Shown one piece after another: positions 26,526 through 34,899 of a DNA stretch of 64,000 bases. The stretch is taken from assembly GCF_001661595.2 (NCBI RefSeq), contig NZ_LYPF02000012.1:62001-126000 (forward strand), in the 5' to 3' direction. The first letter of the stretch is position 1; each line of letters begins with the position of its first letter. A program made the translations under genes and the position numbers. The notes beneath the pieces were generated by a model, which did not search any database, was not told the origin of the DNA, and was given only the letters and a program-made list of their open reading frames with translations. The DNA comes from Crocinitomix algicola. GTDB lineage: Bacteria > Bacteroidota > Bacteroidia > Flavobacteriales_D > Crocinitomicaceae.

Positions 26526-26612
26526 GGGTAAGTAACTTTTCAAAGAATTCTTCATTAACCCAAAACTTATGAAAAAGTAAAATATTACATCTCCTACTCT
26601 GGCTACTTACCC
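26526..26612 (-). ncRNA. tandem hairpin unit C, candidate small RNA
   Basis: The outer arms GGGTAAGTA (26526-26534) and TACTTACCC (26604-26612) pair perfectly over nine bases but have a different sequence from units A and B. The shared loop element occupies 26551-26579. The minus-strand 3' end continues into TTCTTTTTC. A -7 promoter match lies upstream on the minus strand at 26672-26679, so this may be the first unit of a common transcript. Confidence 0.5.
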
Positions 26613-26671
26613 ATTTCTTATATATCTTGATTTAAACCGTTGCTTAAATACTTAATTTCTGATTCTGTTAC

Positions 26672-26679
26672 AAAGATAA
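26672..26679 (-). promoter_or_regulatory. possible -7 element reading towards the hairpin units
   Basis: On the minus strand this reads TATCTTTG, an exact TANNTTTG match, about 60 bases before unit C. No -33 TTG is seen at the right distance. The remainder of the 690-base gap (26281-26400 and 26613-26810) is A+T-rich and shows no gene. Confidence 0.3.
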
Positions 26680-26815
26680 GTATAAAATTCGAATCATTTA
26701 CGTGTTTATACCTAAAAATAGTACTTTATACGTAGTTTTAATTAATTTCTATGGAGGTGTAGGACTAATTTATTCATTTACAGTTAGTTTAAGTTAGTCT
26801 TTTTTTTTGAATAGA

Positions 26816-26846
26816 CAAAAAAAAATCCAAATATATTATTTGGATT
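26816..26846 (-). terminator. intrinsic terminator of the TlpA-like gene
   Basis: AATCCAAATA (26824-26833) pairs with TATTTGGATT (26837-26846) around a 3-base loop. On the minus strand it is followed by a run of nine T. It lies 22 bases beyond the stop codon of the redox protein gene. Confidence 0.8.
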
Positions 26847-26867
26847 TTTTCTGCAGTAAATTAAATA

Positions 26868-28412
26868 TTATTCCGCATCGGGTGCGTCACCATTTTCGGG
26901 ATCACTTAAAGGGAATAGTTTTTCGTCATTTTCATGTCCAGTTTCTTTATCAATTATCACTTCAAGTTGACCAATAGATAACTGCTTATATCGAATAACT
27001 TTGTCTTTATCCAGTATAAATATTCGAGGGGTAGAATAAACGTCATAGGTGTCAGCGTAGTTTAAGCTTTCTAATGTTGTGGTTCCTCTTAATAATTTAG
27101 CAAGTTCCATTTGATCTTTACTGGTAGCAATAGAATAAACTTCAGGAGTCACACCAACGTTTAAAAAAGTTAAATCGTTTTCTCGAATAAATTTTTTCCA
27201 TTTATCAAATTCGTCTCCTGTTGCTTTTCCAATAGCGAAAACTTCAATATTTCGATCTTTAAATTTTTTCTCATACAGGGTTTGAAGTTTAGGCGTTATT
27301 TTTTTACAATGACCACAGTTGGGATCCCAGAAATAAAGAATGGTATATTCTGCATCATTATCGTAAAAGCTGTGCCATTTTTTTTCGGTTGAATCAGGTA
27401 AAATGATTGGAATAGCTGGGTTTCCTATTAAGGTACGTCCAATTTTTTCCGCTCTTTCACATACTTTTTCTGTATTTTCTTCTGTCATCCAATAAGCATA
27501 ATTATTGGGCTCGCAATAGTAAGCTTTCGCCATGTGATGAAAGACTTTATCCATGCCCATAACAGGGGAGGTTTCATATTTATTCGTTACGTGATGGACG
27601 ATGTATTGAAAAACTTTATTTTCCTCATTTTTCATATCAGTCTGGTCAATCAACTTTTTTGCATAATGAAAAATGCTATCGGGTGTTTGCAATACGCCTT
27701 TTTCAGAAAAATATTTGTCTAGCTTATTGTGGAACACGGGAGTATTCACAATTCGTGGGTCCTTTAAATTAACGTTATCCCAATAATGATTAACGTAATA
27801 CTGAAATACAAAGTTAGAATCTGTAATGTTTCCTTCTTTGTCTCTCGGATGGTCAGGTAGTTCGATATCGAGCGTCAAATCAATCATTACTCCAACAAAT
27901 AGGTCTTTGTGATTTTTAACGATGTCTTTTTGATAAGCCTTTACTTCATCGTTTATTTTAGTTAACAACGCTTTGGCGTCTTCTTTTTCTTTATCCGACG
28001 ATTCGGGGTTTTGTAAAACTGCAGTAGAAGGTTTACCTGCGTTTCGTTGTTTATTTGTGTAACGCATATAGTCAACAAATACCTTATTGTTCTCTGATTT
28101 TTTTATGGTACTTGTTTCAATAGGATTGTAAATATCCTTAATCGCGATATCGACATCCTCGTTATTGTCAATAATAACATCAAACCTATGATTGCTAGGG
28201 AGCATAATTGAATATAGGCCTGCTTTATGTTTAGAAGCGTCGTATGAAAACTTCCCATTTACAGCTTGTGCAGTATCTGCATAATATAAACCTTTACCAA
28301 AATATCGCGCCAAATAGATTGTTGTATCAGGCGTATTTGCTGTAATATTAATGGTTTGTGCTTGAGAACCATAAATAGAACAAAGCGTGAGTAGTGTTAT
28401 TAAATATTTCAT
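26868..28412 (-). CDS. periplasmic TlpA-like thioredoxin-fold protein (DUF5106-type)
   Basis: The protein is 514 residues from the ATG at 28412, which gives a proper signal peptide (MKYLITLLTLCSIYGSQAQ). An N-terminal DUF4369-like beta domain (about 20-110) and a helical middle region typical of DUF5106 precede a C-terminal thioredoxin domain. The redox motif CGHC lies at 366-369 in FWDPNCGHCKK. Such proteins reduce disulfides in the periplasm, for example in cytochrome maturation, but the partner is unknown. It ends in acidic residues. An ABC exporter gene pair lies 83 bases upstream on the same strand, and a terminator follows. Confidence 0.87.
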   Translation of the reverse strand: MKYLITLLTLCSIYGSQAQTINITANTPDTTIYLARYFGKGLYYADTAQAVNGKFSYDASKHKAGLYSIMLPSNHRFDVIIDNNEDVDIAIKDIYNPIETSTIKKSENNKVFVDYMRYTNKQRNAGKPSTAVLQNPESSDKEKEDAKALLTKINDEVKAYQKDIVKNHKDLFVGVMIDLTLDIELPDHPRDKEGNITDSNFVFQYYVNHYWDNVNLKDPRIVNTPVFHNKLDKYFSEKGVLQTPDSIFHYAKKLIDQTDMKNEENKVFQYIVHHVTNKYETSPVMGMDKVFHHMAKAYYCEPNNYAYWMTEENTEKVCERAEKIGRTLIGNPAIPIILPDSTEKKWHSFYDNDAEYTILYFWDPNCGHCKKITPKLQTLYEKKFKDRNIEVFAIGKATGDEFDKWKKFIRENDLTFLNVGVTPEVYSIATSKDQMELAKLLRGTTTLESLNYADTYDVYSTPRIFILDKDKVIRYKQLSIGQLEVIIDKETGHENDEKLFPLSDPENGDAPDAE

Positions 28413-28495
28413 AATTTTAAATAGTTGTCCTCTAAATTTAAAGGTCAGACGAAGATAAAACTTCTTAAGCAATTGGTTTAACAAAAAATTAACGT

Positions 28496-29686
28496 TTATT
28501 CAGACCCTAAACGGTTTACAGCTTTTTTGATGTTTATATAATTTGAAGCAATAAAGAGTAAAAAACAAATTAAAGCGGCAATTAAAGTTATCCATAAACT
28601 TGATCCTGCAATCGCGATACCGTTTTCTTTTAGCCAAGGATTGACCAATAACAGCTTTATTGTTAGCATAATTGCAACAGATCCAGCAGTGATTAATCCA
28701 AATGTGATGCTCAATTGTCGTATAAATGTGTTCACAATTCTCTGTATCGCATATCCTATTCTTACCAAGGTCTTGATTTCATAGGAAGCTTTGCTAAGCA
28801 CGAGCTGTGAGTATTGTACAAATCCCAATAATGATAGTAGCATAATAATTACAGATGCAATTCCAAAAATTCCAATAACAATGGCAATAATTGTTTTAAT
28901 TTTTGCCACGTCAATCGCTGACTTGTTAACGTCTAGATTCATATCGTTCATTAATTCATCGAGTTCTCCATAACTGTTGTCTTTTGTTGTGATAAATACT
29001 CTTGAAGGGTTTTGAATTCTTCCATTTCCATATAAATTATTGGCATGTGTCAAAAATGGCTCTGGAACAAGTATTGAACTGATTTTGTGACTAAATCCAA
29101 CAACGCGTCCAATCATTTTTTCTTTTTTTCCGTTTCCTTCAATATGAATGGTTAGCCGTGCAGCCATGAGTAATTCTTCTGAAATTTGATTCATTCCTTG
29201 ACTTTGAGCAAACCCATAGTTAATTATCATGATAAAATCGCGTGGAAGAACAATTGGAATATATTCACTTTCCGAAGTCCAATCCCAATTTACATCGATG
29301 TCCATAAATCGAGTTGGAATGGCTTGAAAAAACATATCCGCATAAAAATGTGGCAATCCGTCTCCTGCGACTTCTGATATACCAACTTTAAAGTCAGCTG
29401 ACTGAAATGGCGCCACGTCGGTAATAAAATCTTTCTTTTCTAACGCACTAATTTCTTCTGGTGTAAATTCAGTGGAATTCATACCAATACTAGTAAATTT
29501 TGTCACCTTCTTCTGTATCACGACAGAGTTTGGTCCAAATAGCTCTTCCTCATTACTATGAAAAGATTGAACATCCATTATCAATTGCAAGCTCAATAAA
29601 AGTGCTGTCATTCCAATTATTGCTCCTAGCGTGGCAAAAATAAATTGGAGATTGGTACTATTTCTAAACAATATTTTCTTTAACAT
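28496..29686 (-). CDS. FtsX/MacB-like ABC transporter permease
   Basis: The 396-residue protein has one N-terminal membrane helix (about 16-38), a large extracytoplasmic domain (about 40-260) and three C-terminal helices (about 265-290, 315-340 and 360-385). This is the FtsX-like permease topology used in lipoprotein release and mechanotransmission systems. It starts 4 bases after the ATPase gene and surely forms a transporter with it. The substrate is unknown. The final RLGSE tail is short, as is normal. Confidence 0.82.
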   Translation of the reverse strand: MLKKILFRNSTNLQFIFATLGAIIGMTALLLSLQLIMDVQSFHSNEEELFGPNSVVIQKKVTKFTSIGMNSTEFTPEEISALEKKDFITDVAPFQSADFKVGISEVAGDGLPHFYADMFFQAIPTRFMDIDVNWDWTSESEYIPIVLPRDFIMIINYGFAQSQGMNQISEELLMAARLTIHIEGNGKKEKMIGRVVGFSHKISSILVPEPFLTHANNLYGNGRIQNPSRVFITTKDNSYGELDELMNDMNLDVNKSAIDVAKIKTIIAIVIGIFGIASVIIMLLSLLGFVQYSQLVLSKASYEIKTLVRIGYAIQRIVNTFIRQLSITFGLITAGSVAIMLTIKLLLVNPWLKENGIAIAGSSLWITLIAALICFLLFIASNYINIKKAVNRLGSE

Positions 29687-29690
29687 AAAG

Positions 29691-30332
29691 CTATAGTTTT
29701 AATTCTTCGTCGTAGTTAAAACCATGATGACTACCGAGTGTTGTTAAAATAAAACCTCCTTTATTTAGATCAGTTTCTTTGGCTATTAATTCAAGTGCAA
29801 TGCTCGCGTTTTTTTCATCTAAGTGACTGAATGGTTCGTCCATTAACAATAGCTCAAATGGTTGCAGGAGTGAGCGAATTATTGCAACACGTTGTTGCTG
29901 TCCCAAAGATAAAGTACCACAAACTTGGTCGTGTTTATCTCCAATTCCAAGCAAATCAAGCATTGAATCAATTTCTTCTTTAGACTTATGATTGGTTAAG
30001 TCATTTTTTAGTATCAAATTCTCCCAAACGGTTAATTCAGGGAAGAGTTGCAAGTCTTGAAAAACAGCACTTAATCTGGTGCGGCGTAATTCAATCCACG
30101 CTTCTAATGAAAATTCTTGAATGGGTTTATGATCTATTAATACTGATCCGGTATAGTCCTTTCGAAGACCATATGCTGTACTAACAAATGTTGATTTTCC
30201 TTTTCCACTGCTAGCATTAAGTAATACTTTTTTGGGGAAATTTATTTGAAACCCTCTTTTCCATACACTCGTTTCTTCATGCTGATAATCCTTTAGAGGG
30301 AAAGGCATAACGTTTTTAAATTCTAATAACAT
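29691..30332 (-). CDS. ABC transporter ATP-binding protein (MacB/LolD-like)
   Basis: This 213-residue ATPase has a Q-loop region (SAVFQDLQLFPELTVWENL), the signature LSLGQQQR and a Walker B LLLMDEPF with an adjacent D-loop. The Walker A reads ASSGKGKST, so the first glycine of GxxxxGKS is replaced by alanine. The rest of the P-loop is intact, and the replacement is conservative. The size fits the small LolD/MacB ATPases that partner FtsX-type permeases. The permease gene follows 4 bases downstream. Confidence 0.88.
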   Translation of the reverse strand: MLLEFKNVMPFPLKDYQHEETSVWKRGFQINFPKKVLLNASSGKGKSTFVSTAYGLRKDYTGSVLIDHKPIQEFSLEAWIELRRTRLSAVFQDLQLFPELTVWENLILKNDLTNHKSKEEIDSMLDLLGIGDKHDQVCGTLSLGQQQRVAIIRSLLQPFELLLMDEPFSHLDEKNASIALELIAKETDLNKGGFILTTLGSHHGFNYDEELKL

Positions 30333-30402
30333 AGTCTCTGGTTTAACAATGCATAAAATACAAATTTGCTGCCAAAAAAATAGTGAACTGATTTATAGTG
30401 AC

Positions 30403-30852
30403 TTAACCTTTGTTGTTGTACAACATTTCTGTATGAGGAATGTTATCTTCCAAGTAAGTTTTATTGGTTGATTGAAAACCATGTTTCTCATAAAAACCTG
30501 TTAAATGACTTTGAGCAGATAAACTGATTTCTTTTTCATTGCATATGTTTTCTATATAGTTAATGGCAGTTTCCATTAATTTATGCCCAAGTTTTAAGTT
30601 CCGATATTTGGGAGATGTTACCACTCTGCCAATTGCCATTTCAGGATATGAGACACCTTTTTTTAAAATACGAGCTGTTCCAATAATTTCATTATTCATT
30701 TTTGCGAGAAGATGATAGGCGTCTTTATCTTTTCCATCCAAATCTTGGTAGGGACAGTGCTGTTCAACTACAAACACTTCAATTCTCAACGCTACCAAGT
30801 CATGAAATTCTTCTTTAGTTAATTCCGAATAATGTTTAACTTCAATATTCAT
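30403..30852 (-). CDS. ElaA-like GNAT acetyltransferase
   Basis: This 149-residue protein has the ElaA pattern: LVALRIEVFVVEQHCPYQDLDGKD near the N-terminus (read as LRIEVFVVEQ then YQDLDGKD), IGRVVTSPKYRNLKLG with the acetyl-CoA loop, and SAQSHLTGFYEKHGF. ElaA is a cytoplasmic GNAT protein of unknown substrate. It starts 11 bases after plsC and is probably cotranscribed with it. Confidence 0.88.
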   Translation of the reverse strand: MNIEVKHYSELTKEEFHDLVALRIEVFVVEQHCPYQDLDGKDKDAYHLLAKMNNEIIGTARILKKGVSYPEMAIGRVVTSPKYRNLKLGHKLMETAINYIENICNEKEISLSAQSHLTGFYEKHGFQSTNKTYLEDNIPHTEMLYNNKG

Positions 30853-30863
30853 AGTATGCTTTA

Positions 30864-31565
30864 TTACAAAGAAAGAATATAGTTACGTACAAATTCTGCT
30901 TTTTCGTTGATGTTTTTACCTTCCAAGGTTGATGGACAAATTGGCTCGCCAACTATCACCTCAATGGTTCCAAAACTTAAATTGAATGGTTTTTTATTGG
31001 GCCAAATTTTATTCGCTCCTATAATTTTGATCGGTAAAATTGAGACATTGGCTTGGTTGGCCAAATGAAACCCGCCTTTTTTAAATGGGCCCATATTTCC
31101 GTCTTTACTTTTGGTTCCTTCTGGAAAAATAATAACTCGTTTCCCGTTCTTTATTAAGTCACCAGCTTTTGCAATACTTTCACGTGATTTTATGCGATCA
31201 GATCGGTCGATATAAATCATGCCATATGCTTCGATAAACCAACCAAGTAAAGGCGTTTTTCGAAGTTCTTTTTTAGCGATGAAGTAAGTGTAAAATGGCA
31301 TTGATTTAAATAAAACAGGTATGTCAATAAAGGAGTTGTGATTAGCCATTATGAGATAACTCTCCTTAGGATCTATTCGATTACCTCCCGACACTTTCAG
31401 CTTGGCACCAAGTAGGGGAATCACAAAAGGAGACCAAAAATGTTTTGCAATCCATTCCATTCCGTTTTGAACTCGCAGCAAATATAAAATTGCACCGAAC
31501 AGTATGGAAATAAACGACCATAATCCAAAAATTAAAAGTTTAATACACGAAATAATTGCTTGCAT
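30864..31565 (-). CDS. plsC: 1-acyl-sn-glycerol-3-phosphate acyltransferase
   Basis: The 233-residue protein has an N-terminal hydrophobic segment (about 5-28) and the PlsC acyltransferase motifs: NHNSFID (HxxxxD) near residue 75, the GMIYIDRSDR block, and FPEGTKSKDG, followed by VSILPIKI. It transfers the second acyl chain during phosphatidic acid synthesis at the inner membrane. The downstream elaA-like gene is in the same transcript. A thiolase terminator lies just upstream. Confidence 0.92.
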   Translation of the reverse strand: MQAIISCIKLLIFGLWSFISILFGAILYLLRVQNGMEWIAKHFWSPFVIPLLGAKLKVSGGNRIDPKESYLIMANHNSFIDIPVLFKSMPFYTYFIAKKELRKTPLLGWFIEAYGMIYIDRSDRIKSRESIAKAGDLIKNGKRVIIFPEGTKSKDGNMGPFKKGGFHLANQANVSILPIKIIGANKIWPNKKPFNLSFGTIEVIVGEPICPSTLEGKNINEKAEFVRNYILSL

Positions 31566-31582
31566 TCAGGGTTGTTTTGGGC

Positions 31583-31616
31583 GAAATATAATGAAGAAAT
31601 TTTTATTAATGTCAAA
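31583..31616 (-). promoter_or_regulatory. possible promoter of plsC
   Basis: On the minus strand, TTTG (31616-31613) and TATATTTC (31590-31583) are 22 bases apart. The -7 box has one mismatch at its last base. It starts right at the U-tract of the thiolase terminator. Confidence 0.4.
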
Positions 31617-31617
31617 T

Positions 31618-31648
31618 AAAAAAGGACCGATTTTTAAAACCGATCCTT
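31618..31648 (-). terminator. intrinsic terminator of the thiolase gene
   Basis: On the minus strand AAGGATCGGTTTT pairs with AAAATCGGTCCTT, allowing G-U pairs, and is followed by six T residues. It lies about 22 bases beyond the thiolase stop codon. Confidence 0.8.
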
Positions 31649-31669
31649 CTCTTAATTTTTTAAAGCTTA

Positions 31670-32848
31670 TTAATCAATGTTTTCAATAACCATTGCAGAA
31701 GCTCCGCCACCACCGTTACAAATTCCAGCAGCACCAAATTTACCACCGTTTTGTTTTAAGACATTTATTAGCGTAACAATAATTCTTGAACCTGAATTTC
31801 CAAGTGGATGACCTAAAGCGACAGCTCCACCATTCACATCTACTTTTTCTGGATCAAGACCAAGTTCTTTCGTATTAGCTAATCCAACCACAGCAAAAGC
31901 TTGATTCAACTCCCAATAATCAATGTCATTCACAGATAAACCTGCTTTATTCAGTGCAACTGGAACTGCTTTTGACGGTGCCATTGTAAACCACTCCGGC
32001 TCACGTGCAGCATCTCCATATCCTTTTATTTTAGCGATTGGTTTTAATCCGTATTTCTCAACAGCTTCAGCAGAAGCCAAGATTAAAGCAGAAGCTCCGT
32101 CATTTAAAGTTGAGGCATTTGCAGCTGTTACAGTTCCTTCTTTATCAAAAACTGGACGCAATGATGGAATTTTTTCCATTTTAACATTTTTGTACTCCTC
32201 ATCTTCTGATACGACAATAGCATCACCTCTTCGCTGTGGTACTTCAACGGGTACAACTTCTTCATTGAATTTACCCTCAGCCCATGCTTTAGCGGCTCTT
32301 TCATATGAAGCAACAGTAAAAGCATCTTGATCTTCTCGAGAAAATCCTTTTTCACTAGCACATTTTTCAGCACAAACACCCATGTGTACTTGATTATAAA
32401 CATCAGTTAAACCGTCTTTAACCATGCCATCAATCATTTTTACATCACCAAGTTTAGTCGCATTTCTAGCATTGTAATAATGAGGAACAGCGCTCATATT
32501 CTCCATGCCTCCGGCAATAACTATTTCATTATCTCCTGCCAAAATAGTTTGAGCAGCCAAACTAATTGCTTTCATTCCTGAAGCACAAACTTTGTTTACT
32601 GTTGTACAAGGAACGTTTTGGCCGATACCGGCGAAAAGTGCTGCTTGTCTAGCTGGAGCTTGACCGAGGTTTGCAGACATTACATTACCCATGAACACTT
32701 CGTTCACTTTATCCGCTTCTATATTGGCTTTACCCAAAGCACCCTTAATTGCGGCTGCACCTAATTTGGTTGCAGAAACCGTTGATAATGCACCTCCGAA
32801 ACTCCCAATTGGCGTTCGAACTGCTGAAATGATGAATATATCTTTCAT
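31670..32848 (-). CDS. acetyl-CoA C-acyltransferase (thiolase)
   Basis: This 392-residue thiolase has the nucleophilic cysteine C88 in VNKVCASG, the GGMENMS block, NGGAVALGHPLG with the catalytic histidine and CNGGGG with the second cysteine. Length and motifs fit the biosynthetic acetoacetyl-CoA thiolase (AtoB/PhaA) branch rather than the FadA branch, though beta-oxidation use cannot be excluded. No other fatty-acid degradation genes are adjacent. It has its own promoter and terminator. Confidence 0.93.
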   Translation of the reverse strand: MKDIFIISAVRTPIGSFGGALSTVSATKLGAAAIKGALGKANIEADKVNEVFMGNVMSANLGQAPARQAALFAGIGQNVPCTTVNKVCASGMKAISLAAQTILAGDNEIVIAGGMENMSAVPHYYNARNATKLGDVKMIDGMVKDGLTDVYNQVHMGVCAEKCASEKGFSREDQDAFTVASYERAAKAWAEGKFNEEVVPVEVPQRRGDAIVVSEDEEYKNVKMEKIPSLRPVFDKEGTVTAANASTLNDGASALILASAEAVEKYGLKPIAKIKGYGDAAREPEWFTMAPSKAVPVALNKAGLSVNDIDYWELNQAFAVVGLANTKELGLDPEKVDVNGGAVALGHPLGNSGSRIIVTLINVLKQNGGKFGAAGICNGGGGASAMVIENID

Positions 32849-32893
32849 TTAATCGTATTTTTTATTTGATTTTTCGTTATGGAAATATGCTTG

Positions 32894-32924
32894 CAAAATT
32901 ACGATTCAAAATCCAATATTCAAA
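32894..32924 (-). promoter_or_regulatory. promoter of the thiolase gene
   Basis: On the minus strand, TTTG at 32924-32921 and TAATTTTG at 32901-32894 are 19 bases apart, an exact Bacteroidota -33/-7 match. The 5' leader would be about 38 bases. Confidence 0.65.
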
Positions 32925-32966
32925 ATTCAATCAACAAAGGCGTTTTATGTTTTGTAAATGAGTTGA

Positions 32967-33500
32967 TTAAGGGTAGAAGTTGTTCATCAAGGTTCGATCG
33001 ATATTCCCACTTTGTGAATGACAATCGATACATGATCCGCCTTTATTCTTTGATGGGGAAGCCACATCTCCATTGGCTTCTACATAACCATATACCCAAC
33101 CGAGTTCGTCGGAATATTCGTTATCAGAATCTTTATAAAACAAAGCATATCGGCTAATCGTTTCTGGGTCATCATAAAGTTCTTTAACAATTAATGAACC
33201 TTCACTGAATATTGTGCCAGGAATTACTTTTCCTTCTTCATCTAAAAAGTTTGCGGCCGTAGCATTATACCGTGTTCTTAAGTAGGGCATTGGATGTCCA
33301 CTACCTGCTGATTTTTCAAGTAATGCATCGCTGTTTTTATACCAAGTAAATCCCGATGTTTCTTGTGCCATTTCATAAAGTTCTTGGTCAAGTTCTTTTC
33401 CGGCTTTATTTTTTTTACAGGATATAAAGGCAAAAGAGAGGAGAATAGAAAAAGTGAATAGTTTGTAGTGGTGAAAGTTAAATTTGTTTGTCATTTTCAA
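32967..33500 (-). CDS. cytochrome P460 family lipoprotein
   Basis: This 177-residue protein has a lipoprotein signal (SILLSFAFISC) and a domain like cytochrome P460, with a single heme c attachment motif CIDCH near residue 160 in GGSCIDCHSQSG. Family members bind a modified heme and in some organisms oxidise hydroxylamine or detoxify nitrogen oxides; here that reaction is only inferred. The protein is anchored in the envelope. It stands alone between the thiolase and MBL genes. Confidence 0.82.
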   Translation of the reverse strand: MKMTNKFNFHHYKLFTFSILLSFAFISCKKNKAGKELDQELYEMAQETSGFTWYKNSDALLEKSAGSGHPMPYLRTRYNATAANFLDEEGKVIPGTIFSEGSLIVKELYDDPETISRYALFYKDSDNEYSDELGWVYGYVEANGDVASPSKNKGGSCIDCHSQSGNIDRTLMNNFYP

Positions 33501-33579
33501 GTAGTTGGTTTGTTTATATTTCTCAAGATACGTAAAAAACCATTTTTTTAGAAATGTAATTTTAATAATTCTTGGTGGA

Positions 33580-34260
33580 CTAAAATGATTTAATCATCTT
33601 ATTGTGAAATTTTTCTACTTGATTATCAGTATTTAATAATGTTGGACCATGACCAAAACACCATATTCTTGGATTCAGATCTATTAATTTTTTAACGGAT
33701 TTCAAATTAAGTTCAGGGTCTACTGTAAAAATATTTGGAGGAAGATGTAAACCTGCTCTTGTTGTTAATAAATTCATATTGGTTAAAACATCGCCAACAA
33801 TTAATACACCATCATTTTCATTAAAAAAGGAGAGGTGTCCGCTAGTATGCCCGGGTGTTTCAATCACGGTGAATGAACCTACCTTGTCTCCTTCTTTTAA
33901 AGTTTTGGATACTTTATAACCTGCGCCTGCCCAGTACTTATTCTGCAATTTTGCAAGCCAATGTTGATTATTTGGATATTCGTCTGTAACATAACCACTT
34001 TCAGCACGATCTTTATCTTTCTCACCGCACCAAAGTGGGACATTAAAATATTCGCAGATGGCTTTACTTGCGCCATTATGGTCTGGGTGGGCATGGGTAA
34101 GTACATGGGCCTTTAGTTCATATCCATTTAACGCTTTAATGATTCGATTTTTATTTTTTTTTATTCCCGCATCAAAGACGTATCCATCGGCTAAATACAT
34201 GTTAATTGCGTTGCGAGGCATCAAAGGAATTTGAAAAGTATTCGTTGCTATTTTATTCAT
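33580..34260 (-). CDS. MBL-fold metallo-hydrolase
   Basis: The 226-residue protein carries the THAHPDHNG zinc-binding motif, further ligands in TPGHTSGH and VGDVL, and a final FGHGP. This is the glyoxalase II-like branch of the metallo-beta-lactamase fold. No signal peptide is present, so it is cytoplasmic. The substrate is unknown. The ATG at 34260 gives the natural start; a TTG 15 bases upstream is less likely. It follows a Crp-type regulator by 52 bases on the same strand and may be controlled by it. Confidence 0.83.
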   Translation of the reverse strand: MNKIATNTFQIPLMPRNAINMYLADGYVFDAGIKKNKNRIIKALNGYELKAHVLTHAHPDHNGASKAICEYFNVPLWCGEKDKDRAESGYVTDEYPNNQHWLAKLQNKYWAGAGYKVSKTLKEGDKVGSFTVIETPGHTSGHLSFFNENDGVLIVGDVLTNMNLLTTRAGLHLPPNIFTVDPELNLKSVKKLIDLNPRIWCFGHGPTLLNTDNQVEKFHNKMIKSF

Positions 34261-34312
34261 GTTTTTTTTCTGCAAATTTCAATTCAATCGATTGTATGAC
34301 CATTGATTTAAA

Positions 34313-34876
34313 TCAAGAAATCCTTTTTCTTATTCTACTTAGTGTTTCTGGACTGATACCAAGAAATGATGCGAGATGGTATTGCGGAATGAATTTTATC
34401 CATTCGGGGTGTTTATCGATTAAATGAAGATAATGTTCTTCGGTCGTTAATGATATTGCTTCACGCTGCTTTTCTTCCAAGCAAGCTAAAGTATTTTCAA
34501 ATACGCCATGAATCAGATTTGTGCCGATATCATTATCGTTTAAAAATTTTTCTAGATCATTTTTATCTAGCACCAATAAACTTGAATCAGATAGCGTCTG
34601 TTGATATTGTTTTGATGGAATATGATGTTGAAAAGAAACAATATCAATGACAATATTTCCTTGCGTATGAAAGTTAATATTTCTTTCATGGGTTGGCGTA
34701 GGTAAAAAAGTTCGTAAACATCCACTTTTCACAAATTTTATGCTCCGCTCAATTTTAGGTGGTTGGAGAATTAGAGTGTTCTTTCTATACTTTATTTCTT
34801 TGAATAACTTCAAAAATTCTGAACGTTGCCGCTCATTAAACCCAAATTGCCTTAAAAAAATATTATCGGCTAGCAT
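34313..34876 (-). CDS. Crp/Fnr family transcriptional regulator
   Basis: This 187-residue protein has an N-terminal cyclic-nucleotide-binding-like domain (about 10-120, with KFVKSGCLRTF) and a C-terminal helix-turn-helix (QYHLASFLGISPETLSRIRKR). Bacteroidota have many such short Crp-like regulators that lack a clear cAMP-binding signature, and none is evident here, so the ligand is unknown. No Fnr-type cysteine cluster is seen. It is flanked by a VOC gene 23 bases upstream and an MBL gene downstream, which are candidate targets. Confidence 0.85.
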   Translation of the reverse strand: MLADNIFLRQFGFNERQRSEFLKLFKEIKYRKNTLILQPPKIERSIKFVKSGCLRTFLPTPTHERNINFHTQGNIVIDIVSFQHHIPSKQYQQTLSDSSLLVLDKNDLEKFLNDNDIGTNLIHGVFENTLACLEEKQREAISLTTEEHYLHLIDKHPEWIKFIPQYHLASFLGISPETLSRIRKRIS

Positions 34877-34899
34877 ATCAATATATGCGAATTATTAAT

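Noticed and set aside
26231-26580. Tiny reading frames after ATGAAAA in the three hairpin units (about 17, 6 and 3 codons)
   Set aside because: Lengths and sequences are not conserved between units while the stems are, so coding is a weaker explanation. It is kept only as an alternative in the finding.
26183-26612. CRISPR array
   Set aside because: Only three units with unequal spacing (230 and 113 bases) and different flanking arms. There are no short direct repeats with uniform spacers and no cas genes nearby.
31923-32330. Plus-strand open frame antisense to the thiolase gene
   Set aside because: Low-complexity shadow of a conserved enzyme gene, with no independent support.
32879-33157. 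Plus-strand open frame antisense to the cytochrome P460 gene
   Set aside because: It lacks a signal, a domain and plausible composition, and it is antisense to a gene with a heme motif and lipoprotein signal.
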